Positions 38,644 through 47,424 of a stretch of 64,000 nucleotides of DNA are shown piece by piece (the stretch's first letter is position 1; the number at the start of each line of letters is the position of its first letter). The stretch comes from Sphingobium sp. TKS. GTDB lineage: Bacteria > Pseudomonadota > Alphaproteobacteria > Sphingomonadales > Sphingomonadaceae. Where the stretch lies: the NCBI RefSeq assembly GCF_001563265.1, contig NZ_CP005083.1, positions 3,351,001 through 3,415,000 of the forward strand. Direction: 5' to 3'. The position numbers and the translations under genes are program-made. Under the pieces are notes generated by a model. That model ran no database searches. It was not told the origin of the DNA and worked only from the letters and a program-made list of their open reading frames with translations.

Positions 38644-40185
38644 CTATTTCCCGGAAGCCGCCGGTCCCGCACTCTGGGCTTGCTGCTTTTGGGCCACCTG
38701 CACGGGCAATCCCACGCGCAGGCTCTTCAACTGCACCAGCCGCGCCCGGAAAGCCGCCAACTCCCGCCCAGCCAATTGCGACGTGGTCGTAAAGCGAACC
38801 GACAGCGGATTGATCGTCTGCCCGTTGCGATACAGTTCATAATGCAGATGCGGCCCGGTCGACAGGCCGGAGGAGCCGACATAGCCGATCACCTGCCCCT
38901 GCCGCACGCGCTGCCCCGGCGCGGCCGCGATCCGGCTCATATGCGCATAGCCGGTGGCAAGGCCACTGCCATGCTCCAGCCGCACATAATTGCCATGTCC
39001 GCCATGCCGCCCGGCATAGGACACCACGCCGTCGGTCGCCGCATAGATGGGCGATCCATAGGCCGCCGCGAAATCGATCCCCGCATGCATTCGGGTATAG
39101 CCCAATATCGGGTGCCGCCGCATGCCGAAGCTGGACGACATGCGCCCCGCGACCGGCGCGGACAGCACACCCCGCCGCTGGCCCACGCCCGACGCCTCGA
39201 ACCATTGGGTCCGCCCGTCGCTATTCCATTTCAGCATGTCGATGCCGCGCCCGCTGGCCCGGTGCAGTCCGGCGAACAACAGGTCGCCCACCTCGACATC
39301 GCCGGTATCCGCCCGCCGATATTCGGTGACCATATCATAGCGGTCGCCCGCCGAGATCGATCCCAGATCGATCTGCTGCGCCACCACGCGCAGGAAGCTC
39401 TGGATCGCCTTGGGCGGCGCCCCCGCGGCCCGCGCCGAATGGTACAGGCTCTCGCCCACGACGCCCTGGATGCGCAGCGGCGTATCGTCGACATGGATCG
39501 CGGTCCGCTGCACCTGCAACACCCCGCCAGCCCGCGAAATCTCTATCCCCAGGTCCAGCCGCGCCCGGAATGCCAGCTTGTCCAGCGGCCGGGGCACATC
39601 CCGGCTCGCCCGGCGACCGAGCACGATGTCCAGCGGCGTCCCCGGCTTCATGCCCGCGCCGACATCGCCGGCGACAAGGCTCATCACCGTCGCTACATCG
39701 CCCCCGCTCACCCCGGCCCGCGCCAGCGCCCGGCCCAGCGAATCGCTTCCGCCGATCTGCGCGCGCAGCTCGATCTGCGGCCGCTCCGGCGTCTCGCGCA
39801 GCGGCTGCACGGCGTCGGTCGGTCCCATGCGCCGCCCGCTGTCGGCGCCCATGGCGAGCGGCATGATCATCTGGCTGCGCACTTCGTCGAATTGCCGGGA
39901 CGCCATCAAAGGCTGCGGCTCGCCCGGCAGCGCATGGAAACCCGGCGACAGATAAAGCGCCGCCGCGCACAGTCCGAAACAGGTCGCAAGTCCCCGGAAC
40001 CAGGTGAAACTTCCCACCCGCTGGCCAAGGTCGGGAACCAGCTCCACATCCTCCGCCCAGTCGCGCAGCTTTTCGCGCCAATCGCGCGAATCCTCGACCG
40101 GCGCCCCATTGCGGATGGAGTCAGTCAGCCACAGGGACGCAGAGGCGCCCCCCTGTTGGGCATTGATCTGACTGCCATGAAACAC
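38644..40185 (-). CDS. M23-family metallopeptidase (LytM domain)
   Basis: Probable envelope-bound endopeptidase acting on peptidoglycan cross-links, or an amidase activator. The LytM domain is in the C-terminal third: the zinc ligands are in RRHPILGYTRMHAGIDFAA and in HLHYELY (with the preceding YAHMS), so the catalytic set appears intact. One membrane helix lies near residues 64-80 (LATCFGLCAAALYLSPGF), and a middle region resembles LysM/OapA-like modules. No ATG suits the start: I use GTG 40185 (513 residues, FHGSQINAQQGG). The frame is open to TTG 40272. Confidence 0.88.
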   Translation of the reverse strand: MFHGSQINAQQGGASASLWLTDSIRNGAPVEDSRDWREKLRDWAEDVELVPDLGQRVGSFTWFRGLATCFGLCAAALYLSPGFHALPGEPQPLMASRQFDEVRSQMIMPLAMGADSGRRMGPTDAVQPLRETPERPQIELRAQIGGSDSLGRALARAGVSGGDVATVMSLVAGDVGAGMKPGTPLDIVLGRRASRDVPRPLDKLAFRARLDLGIEISRAGGVLQVQRTAIHVDDTPLRIQGVVGESLYHSARAAGAPPKAIQSFLRVVAQQIDLGSISAGDRYDMVTEYRRADTGDVEVGDLLFAGLHRASGRGIDMLKWNSDGRTQWFEASGVGQRRGVLSAPVAGRMSSSFGMRRHPILGYTRMHAGIDFAAAYGSPIYAATDGVVSYAGRHGGHGNYVRLEHGSGLATGYAHMSRIAAAPGQRVRQGQVIGYVGSSGLSTGPHLHYELYRNGQTINPLSVRFTTTSQLAGRELAAFRARLVQLKSLRVGLPVQVAQKQQAQSAGPAASGK

Positions 40186-40391
40186 GGTAAAACAAGCCCC
40201 CGGGGCAATATACGCCACGACCCCCGCCGCGCGTTCATCCGCAATTCTGTGAAGGCATAAGGTTAAAGTCAAATAAAGACGGCTATTTTAACCCTTTTTC
40301 TGCGCCCGGACGAGCCACATGGCGGACCGGCGGACCAATTTGGGGCATCGCACCGCTTTGCCAGGCCTTTGCCCTTGCCCTTCCTCCCGCC

Positions 40392-43040
40392 ATGCCCGAC
40401 ATAGCAGGGGTCATGGCCCTATTTGCCCGCTCGCCCATCACCGCCGTGTTGGGCCCTACCAACACCGGCAAGACCCACCTCGCCGTCGAACGCATGTGCG
40501 GCCATTCCTCCGGGATGATGGGCTTTCCGCTCCGCCTTCTGGCGCGCGAAGTCTATGACCGGGTGGTCGGGATGAAGGGCGCCAGCCAAGTCGCTCTCAT
40601 CACGGGCGAGGAAAAGATCGTGCCGCCGAACGCGCGCTATTTCCTCTGCACGGCGGAATCCATGCCGGTCGACAGAGATTACGCCTTCGTCGCCCTGGAC
40701 GAAGCCCAACTCGGCGCCGACCCGGAGCGCGGCCATGTCTTCACCGACCGGCTGTTGCGCGCCCGGGGTCGCGAGGAAACGATGATCCTCGGTTCCGCCA
40801 GCATCAGCCGCGTCGTCAAATCCCTCGTCCCCGATGCGGAGATCATCGGCCGCCCTCGATTCTCGACGCTCAGCTACGCAGGCGCGAAAAAGCTCTCCCG
40901 CCTGCCCAAGCGCTCCGCCATCGTCGCCTTCTCCGCCGAAGAGGTCTACGCCGTGGCCGAAATGCTCCGCCGCTTCCGGGGCGGAGCGGCGGTGGTGATG
41001 GGCGCGCTTTCCCCCCGCACGCGCAACGCGCAGGTGCAGATGTTCCTGAACGGAGAGGTCGACTATCTGGTCGCCACCGACGCGATCGGCATGGGGTTGA
41101 ACCTGGACGTCGCCCATGTCGCCTTCGCCTCGCTGCGCAAGTTCGACGGCCGCCGCACGCGCCGCCTCACCGTCGCGGAAATGGCGCAGATCGCAGGCCG
41201 CGCGGGCCGCCACCACAAAGACGGCACCTTCGGCAGCCTGGGTCATGAAGAGGGCGACGCCGCCTTCACCCCCGAAGAAATCGAGACCATCGAAGCCCAC
41301 CGCTTCCCGCCGGTCGAGCAACTTTTCTGGCGCGGCGGCACCCCGCGCACCGACCGGCTCGACCATCTGATCTTCGATCTGGAAGAGAAACCCGAACGCC
41401 CCGAACTGCGCGCCGCGCCCGAGGCTGTCGACCTTGCCGTCCTCAAACGCCTAGCCGACGACCCGCTGGTAATCGAGCGCGCCAAGGGCCAGAAGCAGGT
41501 CGAACGTCTCTGGGCCGCCTGCGGCCTGCCCGATTTCCAGAAGCTGGGGGCGGAACATCATGCCCGCACGGTCAGCCGCATCTGGCGCTTCCTCTCGGAA
41601 GGGAGCGGCCACATTCCTCGCGACTGGTTCGCCCAGCAGATCGCGCGACTCGATTCGGTTCAGGGCGACATCGACACGCTATCGGGCCGGATCGCCGCGG
41701 CGCGCACCTGGTCCTATATCGCCCATCGCGCCGACTGGCTCGCCCATCCGGCTGAAATGGCCGAACGCACGCGTACGCTTGAAGAAAAACTCTCGGATGC
41801 GCTCCACGCCGCGCTGATGCAGCGTTTCGTGGACCGCCGCACCACGGTTCTGCTAAGGGATATCGGCCAGAGCGTGGACAATCTGCCCGTCGAAATAGAG
41901 CCGGACGGGACAGTCTGCGTCGATGGCGAGACGATCGGGCGACTTGACGGATTTCGTTTCTCGGTCGATCCCGCTACCCGGCATCAGGACAGGAAGATGC
42001 TGTTGGCGGCCGCTGAACGGCGCCTTGGAAGGATATTGCGAGTGAAGGCTGACGAATTGCTGAGCGCACCCGATACTGATTTCGCGCTCATGGACGAAGC
42101 AGGACAAGCCCCCGGCATAAGCTGGAAGGGGGACGCGGTGGCCACGCTGCATGGCGGCCCCGCGCTGCTGACCCCGGAAATCCGGCTGGATCGCGCGCTT
42201 CTGGCGCTGGGCCAGGATGTGCAGAAGCTCGTTCTCGCCCGCCTCACCACCTGGTTCGACGCGCAGAAGGAAAAGCACCTCCTGCCGCTGACCAAGATGG
42301 TCGCCAGCTCCTCCGACCCCGAAGTCCCCGCCGTCGTCCGCGCCGTCTTCGCCCAGCTTGCCGATGCGGGCGGCGTGATCGCGCGCACCGATCTCGATTC
42401 GGCGCTCGGCCATCTCGACAAGGATCAGCGCCATTTGCTGCGCCGCGCCGGCATCGATATCGGCGTGCTCGACATCTATCATCCCGGCCTGCTCAAGCCC
42501 GGCGCCGCCCGCTGGCGCGCCGCTTTGCTGGCGGCCCGCATCGCCAAGCCCTGCCTGCCTCTACCCGGTCCCGGCCTCACCCTGATCCCCGCCGGCGAAA
42601 AGCCCGAGCAGATGGGCGCCCGCATCGCCGGTTTCCGTGGCTTTGGCGAACAGATGCTGCGCATCGACATGGCCGAACGCATGGCCCGCACCGCACATGA
42701 AGCCATCGCCAAGAACGAGGCCTTCACCGCGCAAAGCCCGCAGATCGTCTCGCTGGGCCTGTCGGAAGAGGCCTTCCTGCAATTGATGCGCCTCGCCGGC
42801 TTCCGCCCCGTGGAAGCGCCCGAGGAGGGCGGCCCCAACTGGGTCTTCCGCGGCCGGCAAAAGCCCCGCCCGCACCAGCAGCACCAGCGCAGCGACAAGC
42901 GCGCCGCTCCATCGCAGGGCAAGTCCCAGGGTAAGACACGCGGCGACCGGGCGCCCCGTCCCGCCGCCTCATCCGGCCCTGCGCCCACTGGCAACCACGC
43001 TTTTGCGGGTCTTGCCGAATTGCTGGGCCGTAATGGCTGA
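40392..43040 (+). CDS. SUV3-like DEAD-family RNA helicase
   Basis: Superfamily 2 helicase of the mitochondrial-degradosome SUV3 type. Walker A is GPTNTGKTHLAVE, the Walker B region VALDEAQLGAD, motif III-like GSASISR, and motif VI QIAGRAGRHHKDG. Length is 882 residues. After about residue 820 the tail is Lys/Arg/Gln-rich (QKPRPHQQHQRSDKRA), apt for RNA binding. In mitochondria SUV3 unwinds RNA for degradation; the bacterial role is inferred. ATG 40392 or 40413 could be the start. It overlaps the S4 gene and leads a conserved helicase-S4-fdxA-carD series. Confidence 0.9.
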   Translation: MPDIAGVMALFARSPITAVLGPTNTGKTHLAVERMCGHSSGMMGFPLRLLAREVYDRVVGMKGASQVALITGEEKIVPPNARYFLCTAESMPVDRDYAFVALDEAQLGADPERGHVFTDRLLRARGREETMILGSASISRVVKSLVPDAEIIGRPRFSTLSYAGAKKLSRLPKRSAIVAFSAEEVYAVAEMLRRFRGGAAVVMGALSPRTRNAQVQMFLNGEVDYLVATDAIGMGLNLDVAHVAFASLRKFDGRRTRRLTVAEMAQIAGRAGRHHKDGTFGSLGHEEGDAAFTPEEIETIEAHRFPPVEQLFWRGGTPRTDRLDHLIFDLEEKPERPELRAAPEAVDLAVLKRLADDPLVIERAKGQKQVERLWAACGLPDFQKLGAEHHARTVSRIWRFLSEGSGHIPRDWFAQQIARLDSVQGDIDTLSGRIAAARTWSYIAHRADWLAHPAEMAERTRTLEEKLSDALHAALMQRFVDRRTTVLLRDIGQSVDNLPVEIEPDGTVCVDGETIGRLDGFRFSVDPATRHQDRKMLLAAAERRLGRILRVKADELLSAPDTDFALMDEAGQAPGISWKGDAVATLHGGPALLTPEIRLDRALLALGQDVQKLVLARLTTWFDAQKEKHLLPLTKMVASSSDPEVPAVVRAVFAQLADAGGVIARTDLDSALGHLDKDQRHLLRRAGIDIGVLDIYHPGLLKPGAARWRAALLAARIAKPCLPLPGPGLTLIPAGEKPEQMGARIAGFRGFGEQMLRIDMAERMARTAHEAIAKNEAFTAQSPQIVSLGLSEEAFLQLMRLAGFRPVEAPEEGGPNWVFRGRQKPRPHQQHQRSDKRAAPSQGKSQGKTRGDRAPRPAASSGPAPTGNHAFAGLAELLGRNG

Positions 43041-43329
43041 CGCGGGCATGGTGTCGGTCCACGGACCAAGCCTGCGCATCGACAAATTCCTCTGGTTCGC
43101 GCGCCTCGCGAAGAGTCGCTCGGTCGCCCAGAAAATGGCGGAGGAAGGCCATATCCGCCTGAATGGCCGCCGCATCGACCGCTCGCACGCCCCGGTGCGG
43201 GCGGGTGACCTCATCACCTTCCCCCACCCCAGCGGCGTGCGAGTGGTTAGGGTGACCCAGCTCCCCGATCGCCGAGGCCCGGCACCGGAGGCGCAGGCCT
43301 GCTATGAAGAACTGACCGTAGGCGCCTGA
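43033..43329 (+). CDS. S4-domain RNA-binding protein (Hsp15-like)
   Basis: A 98-residue protein that is almost only an S4 domain: LRIDKFLWFARLAKSRSVA and GHIRLNGRRIDRSHAPVRAGD. Hsp15 relatives bind stalled 50S subunits carrying nascent chains. The start at ATG 43033 overlaps the helicase stop by 8 bases, suggesting joint expression; a start at 43048 (MVSVHGPSLRI) is also possible. It ends 113 bases before fdxA. Confidence 0.9.
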   Translation: MADAGMVSVHGPSLRIDKFLWFARLAKSRSVAQKMAEEGHIRLNGRRIDRSHAPVRAGDLITFPHPSGVRVVRVTQLPDRRGPAPEAQACYEELTVGA

Positions 43330-43442
43330 AGCCGCAGAAGCTTAAGCCCAACAATCACCCCGCCAACAATATCCTCATTGACCTTCGCCGCGACCGCGCA
43401 TAGCAGGGCGCCCAATTGTCCTAATTCCAAGAGTGCTGACCC

Positions 43443-43781
43443 ATGACCTACGTCGTGACCGATAACTGCATCCGCTGCAAATATATGGATTGCGTCGAGG
43501 TTTGCCCCGTGGATTGTTTCTACGAGGGCGAGAATATGCTGGTCATCAACCCCAATGAGTGCATCGACTGCGGCGTGTGCGAGCCTGAGTGCCCTGCCGA
43601 AGCGATCCTACCCGATACCGAAAACGGCCTGGAAAAATGGCTGGAGTTGAACACGAAATTCTCCGCCGAATGGCCGAACATCACCGTCAAGGGTGATGCC
43701 CCCGCCGACGCCGACGCGATGAAGGGCGTCGAAAACAAGCTGGCACAGTTCTTCTCGCCCGAGCCCGGCAGCGGAAGCTGA
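43443..43781 (+). CDS. fdxA: 7Fe ferredoxin (3Fe-4S/4Fe-4S) FdxA
   Basis: Small electron carrier. Two cysteine sets are visible, [18 protein letters not shown] near the N-terminus and [12 protein letters not shown] near residue 40, as in alphaproteobacterial ferredoxin II. The rest (about 60-112) is the usual C-terminal helix region ([15 protein letters not shown]). ATG 43443. A strong terminator follows. Confidence 0.95.
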   Translation: MTYVVTDNCIRCKYMDCVEVCPVDCFYEGENMLVINPNECIDCGVCEPECPAEAILPDTENGLEKWLELNTKFSAEWPNITVKGDAPADADAMKGVENKLAQFFSPEPGSGS

Positions 43782-43855
43782 TCTGCCGCGCCGCAGCGTC
43801 GACCGCGCGCGGTCCGGACATCCCCCAAACTAGCTGTTGCGTTTAATTTGCAAGG

Positions 43856-43891
43856 CCACTCCCGGATTTTGTGTCCGGGGGTGGCAATTTT
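43856..43891 (+). terminator. Rho-independent terminator after fdxA
   Basis: CCACTCCCGGA (43856-43866) pairs with TCCGGGGGTGG (43874-43884) through 11 bp including one T-G pair, loop TTTTGTG, then AATTTTG with four T at 43888-43891. It separates fdxA from carD. GACCGCGCGCGGTC at 43801-43814 is a further small palindrome. Confidence 0.8.
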
Positions 43892-44058
43892 GTTACGAAT
43901 CTGCTAAATAGGGGCCAACAGGTGGACATGGTCGCGTCCGCTACGGAGACAAATGCCTGATGTATTGATGGTGGCGCCGCATCCCCCTCGGCTCGTGCAT
44001 CTGTTCGCACTTGCAACGCGAACGCCACCGCTCCCCCTGTAATATGGAAAGGTTTCAA

Positions 44059-44586
44059 ATGGCTGCCAAGGCGCTGTCCTTTGACGTAGGTGATTATGTT
44101 GTTTACCCCAAGCATGGCGTTGGCCGCGTCATAGAGCTGCAAAAGGAGCAGATTGCGGGCATGGAGCTGGAGCTCTATGTTCTCCGCTTCGAAAAGGAGC
44201 GCATGACGCTCCGCGTGCCCACGAACAAGGCCGAAGGCGTCGGCATGCGCAAGCTGTCCTCCAACAAGACGCTGGAGGAAGCGGTCGAAACGCTTAAGGG
44301 CAAGCCCAAGGTGAAGCGCACCATGTGGTCGCGCCGCGCTCAGGAATATGAAGCGAAGATTAATTCGGGCGACCTGGTGTCGATTGCCGAAGTGACCCGC
44401 GACCTGTTCCGCGCCGACGACCAGCCGGAACAGAGCTATTCCGAACGGCAGATCTTCGAGGCCGCCTCCAGCCGCCTCGCCCGCGAACTCGCGGCGATGG
44501 AGGAAACGGACGAGCCGAGCGCGCTCAAGAAAATCCTGCGCATCCTCAACGAAGCCGCACCCCGTTACGTGAAGGTGGAAAGCTGA
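44059..44586 (+). CDS. carD: CarD-family transcriptional regulator
   Basis: Binds the RNA polymerase beta subunit and stabilises the open promoter complex; in alphaproteobacteria it boosts rRNA and stress-responsive promoters. The N-terminal RNAP-interaction domain shows DVGDYVVYPKHGVGRVI and ELYVLRFEKERMTLRVP; the helical DNA-binding half follows (WSRRAQEYEAKINSGD). I use ATG 44059 (175 residues) with GGAAAGG six bases upstream. A 277-base leader region separates it from fdxA, and it has its own terminator. Confidence 0.95.
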   Translation: MAAKALSFDVGDYVVYPKHGVGRVIELQKEQIAGMELELYVLRFEKERMTLRVPTNKAEGVGMRKLSSNKTLEEAVETLKGKPKVKRTMWSRRAQEYEAKINSGDLVSIAEVTRDLFRADDQPEQSYSERQIFEAASSRLARELAAMEETDEPSALKKILRILNEAAPRYVKVES

Positions 44587-44623
44587 TCAAGCCGCGCTCG
44601 AGCCGACAACGGCAGGCGTAAAG

Positions 44624-44653
44624 AAAAGGGCGTCCCGATCGGGGCGCCCTTTT
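44624..44653. terminator. Terminator after carD
   Basis: AAAAGGGCGTCCC (44624-44636), loop GATC, GGGGCGCCCTTTT (44641-44653). The stem is 13 bp with a T-G pair and the element is symmetric, so it may work both ways. Confidence 0.85.
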
Positions 44654-44757
44654 CCGTACATCCTGAGTTGGCGGCTTCCAGAACCATCCGCTTCTACGCA
44701 AGCGCCGGACCGAAGCAGACGGCTCAAGACACGGCGCAGATCGAAAGGCAGAACTGG

Positions 44758-44775
44758 GTTCCTGCCTCCGCAGGA
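44758..44775. repeat. Short REP-type hairpin
   Basis: TCCTGC (44760-44765) and GCAGGA (44770-44775) around CTCC, preceded by GAACTGGG. This is a degenerate half of the GCTCCTGC family. Confidence 0.5.
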
Positions 44776-44794
44776 CCACCAAACAGGCGCAATC

Positions 44795-45037
44795 TTATTG
44801 CTGATCCTTTACGGCACCCGCCGCATCCTTGGCTGCGTCACCGACATCGCTTGCCGCCTGACCGACCTGCGTAGCGGCGCCTTCGACAGCGCTATCCTTG
44901 CGGGTTTGGCTGCTGATCAGGAAGAAGGCGGCGATCGCCACCACCACGACCAGCAAGAGAACGGCTACCATGGTGCCGCCGCCACCACGTTTTTCGATGA
45001 CCGTGGTGGTCGTCGGACGCTCCTGATAATCCGCCAT
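44795..45037 (-). CDS. Small membrane protein of unknown function
   Basis: An 80-residue protein from ATG 45037, with a perfect AGGAGG seven bases upstream. It has a short charged N-terminus (MADYQERPTTTTVIEKRG), one helix at about 23-43 (MVAVLLLVVVVAIAAFFLI) and a C-terminal Ala/Asp/Lys-rich part (GQAASDVGDAAKDAAGAV) like late-embryogenesis or entericidin tails. Function unknown; it is 69 bases downstream of a lipoprotein gene. Confidence 0.85.
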   Translation of the reverse strand: MADYQERPTTTTVIEKRGGGGTMVAVLLLVVVVAIAAFFLISSQTRKDSAVEGAATQVGQAASDVGDAAKDAAGAVKDQQ

Positions 45038-45106
45038 AGAAATCCTCCTCATCTTCACGCCACCCGGCAACATAATGCGCAAGCAAGCGGACGGGTTCCT
45101 GAGCCT

Positions 45107-45574
45107 TCAGCGGCAATAGCCCTCCCGCCCCGGCACCACGATCAGACAATCCTGCCTGCCCGCGAGATATTTGAACCCCGTCTCGGCGCCCGCGCCCGGC
45201 CGGATGCTGAGCTCCTGGCCGTCCCGCGCGAAGCGGATCGCCGCCCCTGCGGCCACACCGTCATAGCCACCCTGCCGGTCGAGATTGTCCCGGTTCGTGA
45301 TGGCATAATGGCCTGGCCGGCCATCCGGCGAGGGCTGAATGTCCAGGAAAAGCCCCTCCGGCCCGTTCCACCGTCCCACCCAATCATCAGTGAGGCCCGC
45401 CGCTTCATTGGCGGCCACGCCGACCGCATCCGGCTCCTCGACCGCCTCGACATCCGGCGCCTGCGCGGCATTGTTCGTGACCGGCCCCTTGTCCACGCTC
45501 TTCGCGCAACCGGACATCAGCGCACCCGCCAGCATCAACGGCAGAAGCGCGCGGTTCAGATCAAGACGCCTCAT
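45107..45574 (-). CDS. Hypothetical lipoprotein
   Basis: A 155-residue product with a lipoprotein signal peptide (NRALLPLMLAGALMSGC, lipobox MSGC at residue 23). The mature part includes DDWVGRWNGPEGLFLDI, which looks like a small beta-barrel or lipocalin-like domain as in other uncharacterised sphingomonad proteins. No family is assigned. It is divergent from the TetR gene. Confidence 0.82.
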   Translation of the reverse strand: MRRLDLNRALLPLMLAGALMSGCAKSVDKGPVTNNAAQAPDVEAVEEPDAVGVAANEAAGLTDDWVGRWNGPEGLFLDIQPSPDGRPGHYAITNRDNLDRQGGYDGVAAGAAIRFARDGQELSIRPGAGAETGFKYLAGRQDCLIVVPGREGYCR

Positions 45575-45627
45575 TCATCTTTCCCCTTGCAATTGGCCTC
45601 ATAAACGGCTGAACGCCGGTCTTCGAT

Positions 45628-45643
45628 CCATTTTCCTGAATGG
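45628..45643. promoter_or_regulatory. Possible operator of the TetR-type regulator
   Basis: CCATT (45628-45632), six bases, AATGG (45639-45643) form a dyad in the 126-base gap between the divergent lipoprotein and TetR genes. Its placement fits a repressor site but the dyad is short. Confidence 0.25.
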
Positions 45644-45700
45644 GGACGGAGCGCTTGCCAGCGGTTCCGGCAGGGAGCAGGATCATGGTGGGGAAAAGAA

Positions 45701-46351
45701 ATGGAGCACAAGGTTGAAGGGCGCCCCGAACGGGCGCGTTTCGTTCGCGAAACCGCAGATGTCCGGCGGCAGGCTCTGATCGAGGCAACCGCGCGCTGCC
45801 TGGCCGAAAAGGGCGTGGGCGGCACCTCCGTCCGGGCGATCTGCGCCTATGCGGGCGTGTCCGCAGGCCTGCTGACTCATTATTTCGACGGCGTGGACGC
45901 CCTGATCCTGGCGACCTATCGCGATGTCGGGGAACAGGTCGCCGCCGCGATGGAACGCGCGGTGGCGGAGGCTGGAGCCGATCCCCGCGCCCGGCTCTGG
46001 GCCTATTTGCGGTCCAATTTCCAGCCGCCGGTACTGGATCCCAATCTGCTTGCGACCTGGATTTCCTTCTGGAGCCTCAACAAGACCAATCCGAAAATCG
46101 CCGCCACCCATGCCGAAACCTATGGCGGCGGGCGCGAACGCATGGAGGTGCTGCTGCGGGAGGCCGCGCCGCAAATTCCCCGCCCGGACGCGCGCATCGC
46201 CGCCATCGGCCTTACTGCGATGATCGATGGCCTCTGGCTGGAACTGTGCCTCGATTCGTCCACCTTCACCATCGAGGAAGCGTTGGGCATGATCGAGGAA
46301 GCGATGAATTACGTCCTGCACAAACCCAGAGGCGGTCCGATCGATCAATAA
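45701..46351 (+). CDS. TetR-family transcriptional regulator (BetI-like)
   Basis: A 216-residue regulator. The DNA-binding domain is at the N-terminus ([19 protein letters not shown], then ISVRA-like [21 protein letters not shown]). The C-terminal domain ([17 protein letters not shown]) resembles that of BetI, but no choline or betaine genes are nearby, so the ligand is unknown. The likely target is itself or the divergent lipoprotein gene. Confidence 0.88.
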   Translation: MEHKVEGRPERARFVRETADVRRQALIEATARCLAEKGVGGTSVRAICAYAGVSAGLLTHYFDGVDALILATYRDVGEQVAAAMERAVAEAGADPRARLWAYLRSNFQPPVLDPNLLATWISFWSLNKTNPKIAATHAETYGGGRERMEVLLREAAPQIPRPDARIAAIGLTAMIDGLWLELCLDSSTFTIEEALGMIEEAMNYVLHKPRGGPIDQ

Positions 46352-46469
46352 GACGGTCTGTGATCGCTTTTATCAATCGACTTGGCCAAGAAAACCAATT
46401 TCACGGCACCATGCGCATTCCCTACATGGGTCGGGCAACAGCAACTCCCTAAAAGGAACTGGAAAGCCC

Positions 46470-47033
46470 ATGGCTCTTATCAACACGACCATCAAGCCGT
46501 TCACCGCCACCGCGTACAAGCAGGGCAAGTTCGTCGACGTCACCGACGCCGATGTGAAGGGCAAGTGGGCCGTCTTCTTCTTCTACCCCGCCGACTTCAC
46601 CTTCGTCTGCCCGACGGAGCTGGAGGATCTGGCCGATATCTACCCGACGCTCCAGAAGCTGAACGTCGAGGTTTACTCGGTTTCGACCGACACGCATTTC
46701 AGCCACAAGGCCTGGCACGACACCTCGCCGGCGATCGGCAAGATCAACTATTTCATGCTGGGCGACCAGTCGGGCACCATCACCAACAATTTCGACGTGA
46801 TGCGTCCGGGCGTCGGCCTGGCTGACCGCGCCACCTTCCTGGTCGATCCCGAAGGCGTGATCCAGTTCATGGAAATCACTTCGGAAGGCGTCGGCCGCAA
46901 CGCGACCGAACTGCTCCGCAAGGTCAAGGCCGCGCAATATGTCGCCGCCAACCCTGGCGAAGTCTGCCCGGCCAAGTGGGAAGAAGGCGAAGCCACGCTG
47001 GCGCCCTCGCTCGACCTCGTCGGCAAGATCTAA
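46470..47033 (+). CDS. ahpC: Alkyl hydroperoxide reductase subunit C (peroxiredoxin)
   Basis: Typical 2-Cys peroxiredoxin that reduces peroxides and is recharged by AhpF. The peroxidatic cysteine lies in [15 protein letters not shown] (near residue 47), the resolving cysteine in [17 protein letters not shown] (about 166). Length is 187 residues. AAAAGGAA precedes the ATG. The gene stands 391 bases ahead of ahpF. Confidence 0.97.
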   Translation: MALINTTIKPFTATAYKQGKFVDVTDADVKGKWAVFFFYPADFTFVCPTELEDLADIYPTLQKLNVEVYSVSTDTHFSHKAWHDTSPAIGKINYFMLGDQSGTITNNFDVMRPGVGLADRATFLVDPEGVIQFMEITSEGVGRNATELLRKVKAAQYVAANPGEVCPAKWEEGEATLAPSLDLVGKI

Positions 47034-47067
47034 CGGCCTCGCCGACATTCCGCCCATGCGGGCCTGC

Positions 47068-47142
47068 GAAGCGCGATTTCCTGCGCTTCGGTGCTCACGG
47101 ACCAGAAGTCCGCTGCGCTCCGATGCTCGGAAATCACGCTTC
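47068..47142. repeat. Imperfect dyad in the ahpC-ahpF spacer
   Basis: GAAGCGCGATTTC (47068-47080) and GAAATCACGCTTC (47130-47142) match at 12 of 13 positions across a 49-base GC-rich loop with an inner GGAC/GTCC hairpin. It may be a terminator or attenuator between ahpC and ahpF. Confidence 0.45.
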
Positions 47143-47239
47143 TCGGCTCCACCTGAACGAAATGTCGACAAGGCCTTAACTCTTGTCGGGCTGGGTCGAA
47201 GGCACCCTCCCCGGCCCGGCGGGAGCCATTATATGCAAC

Positions 47240-47312
47240 GTGCTCCTGCGAAGGCAGGAGCCCAGAGCGTCAGGTCACGCGCCAAAGCCTGGGATCCTGC
47301 CTTCGCAGGAGC
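47240..47312. repeat. REP-type hairpin pair, GCTCCTGC family
   Basis: GCTCCTGC/GCAGGAGC (47242-47261) and TCCTGC/GCAGGA (47295-47310) stand in mirror orientation, as in other pairs in this window. No coding frame is visible in the rest of the 47034-47424 spacer, apart from the dyad above and the ahpF leader. Confidence 0.7.
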
Positions 47313-47424
47313 ACGCCGCTCTCAATTTACAACCTCCGCAAACGCCGGGCCTTCGGATCGCACCGTCCCGGCGAAGGACAAGCCGCGTGCCCCGGATCGG
47401 CGCGCCCAACCCATGGAGACCAAT

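Noticed and set aside
37714..40260. 848-codon open frame on the plus strand
   Set aside because: It lies antisense to the nucleotidyltransferase and M23 peptidase genes, is rich in Arg/His/Pro/Gln and has no domain; a GC-skew shadow.
43843..44142. 99-codon minus-strand frame before carD
   Set aside because: Antisense to the carD start and terminator of fdxA; no ribosome site.
46361..46375. TGAT-N7-ATCA dyad upstream of ahpC as an OxyR site
   Set aside because: Only one short dyad, without the extended pattern of four ATAG-like elements; no oxyR gene nearby.
46939..47424. Upstream extension of ahpF
   Set aside because: Overlaps ahpC and the repeats; homologous sequence begins at MLDANLKG (47425).
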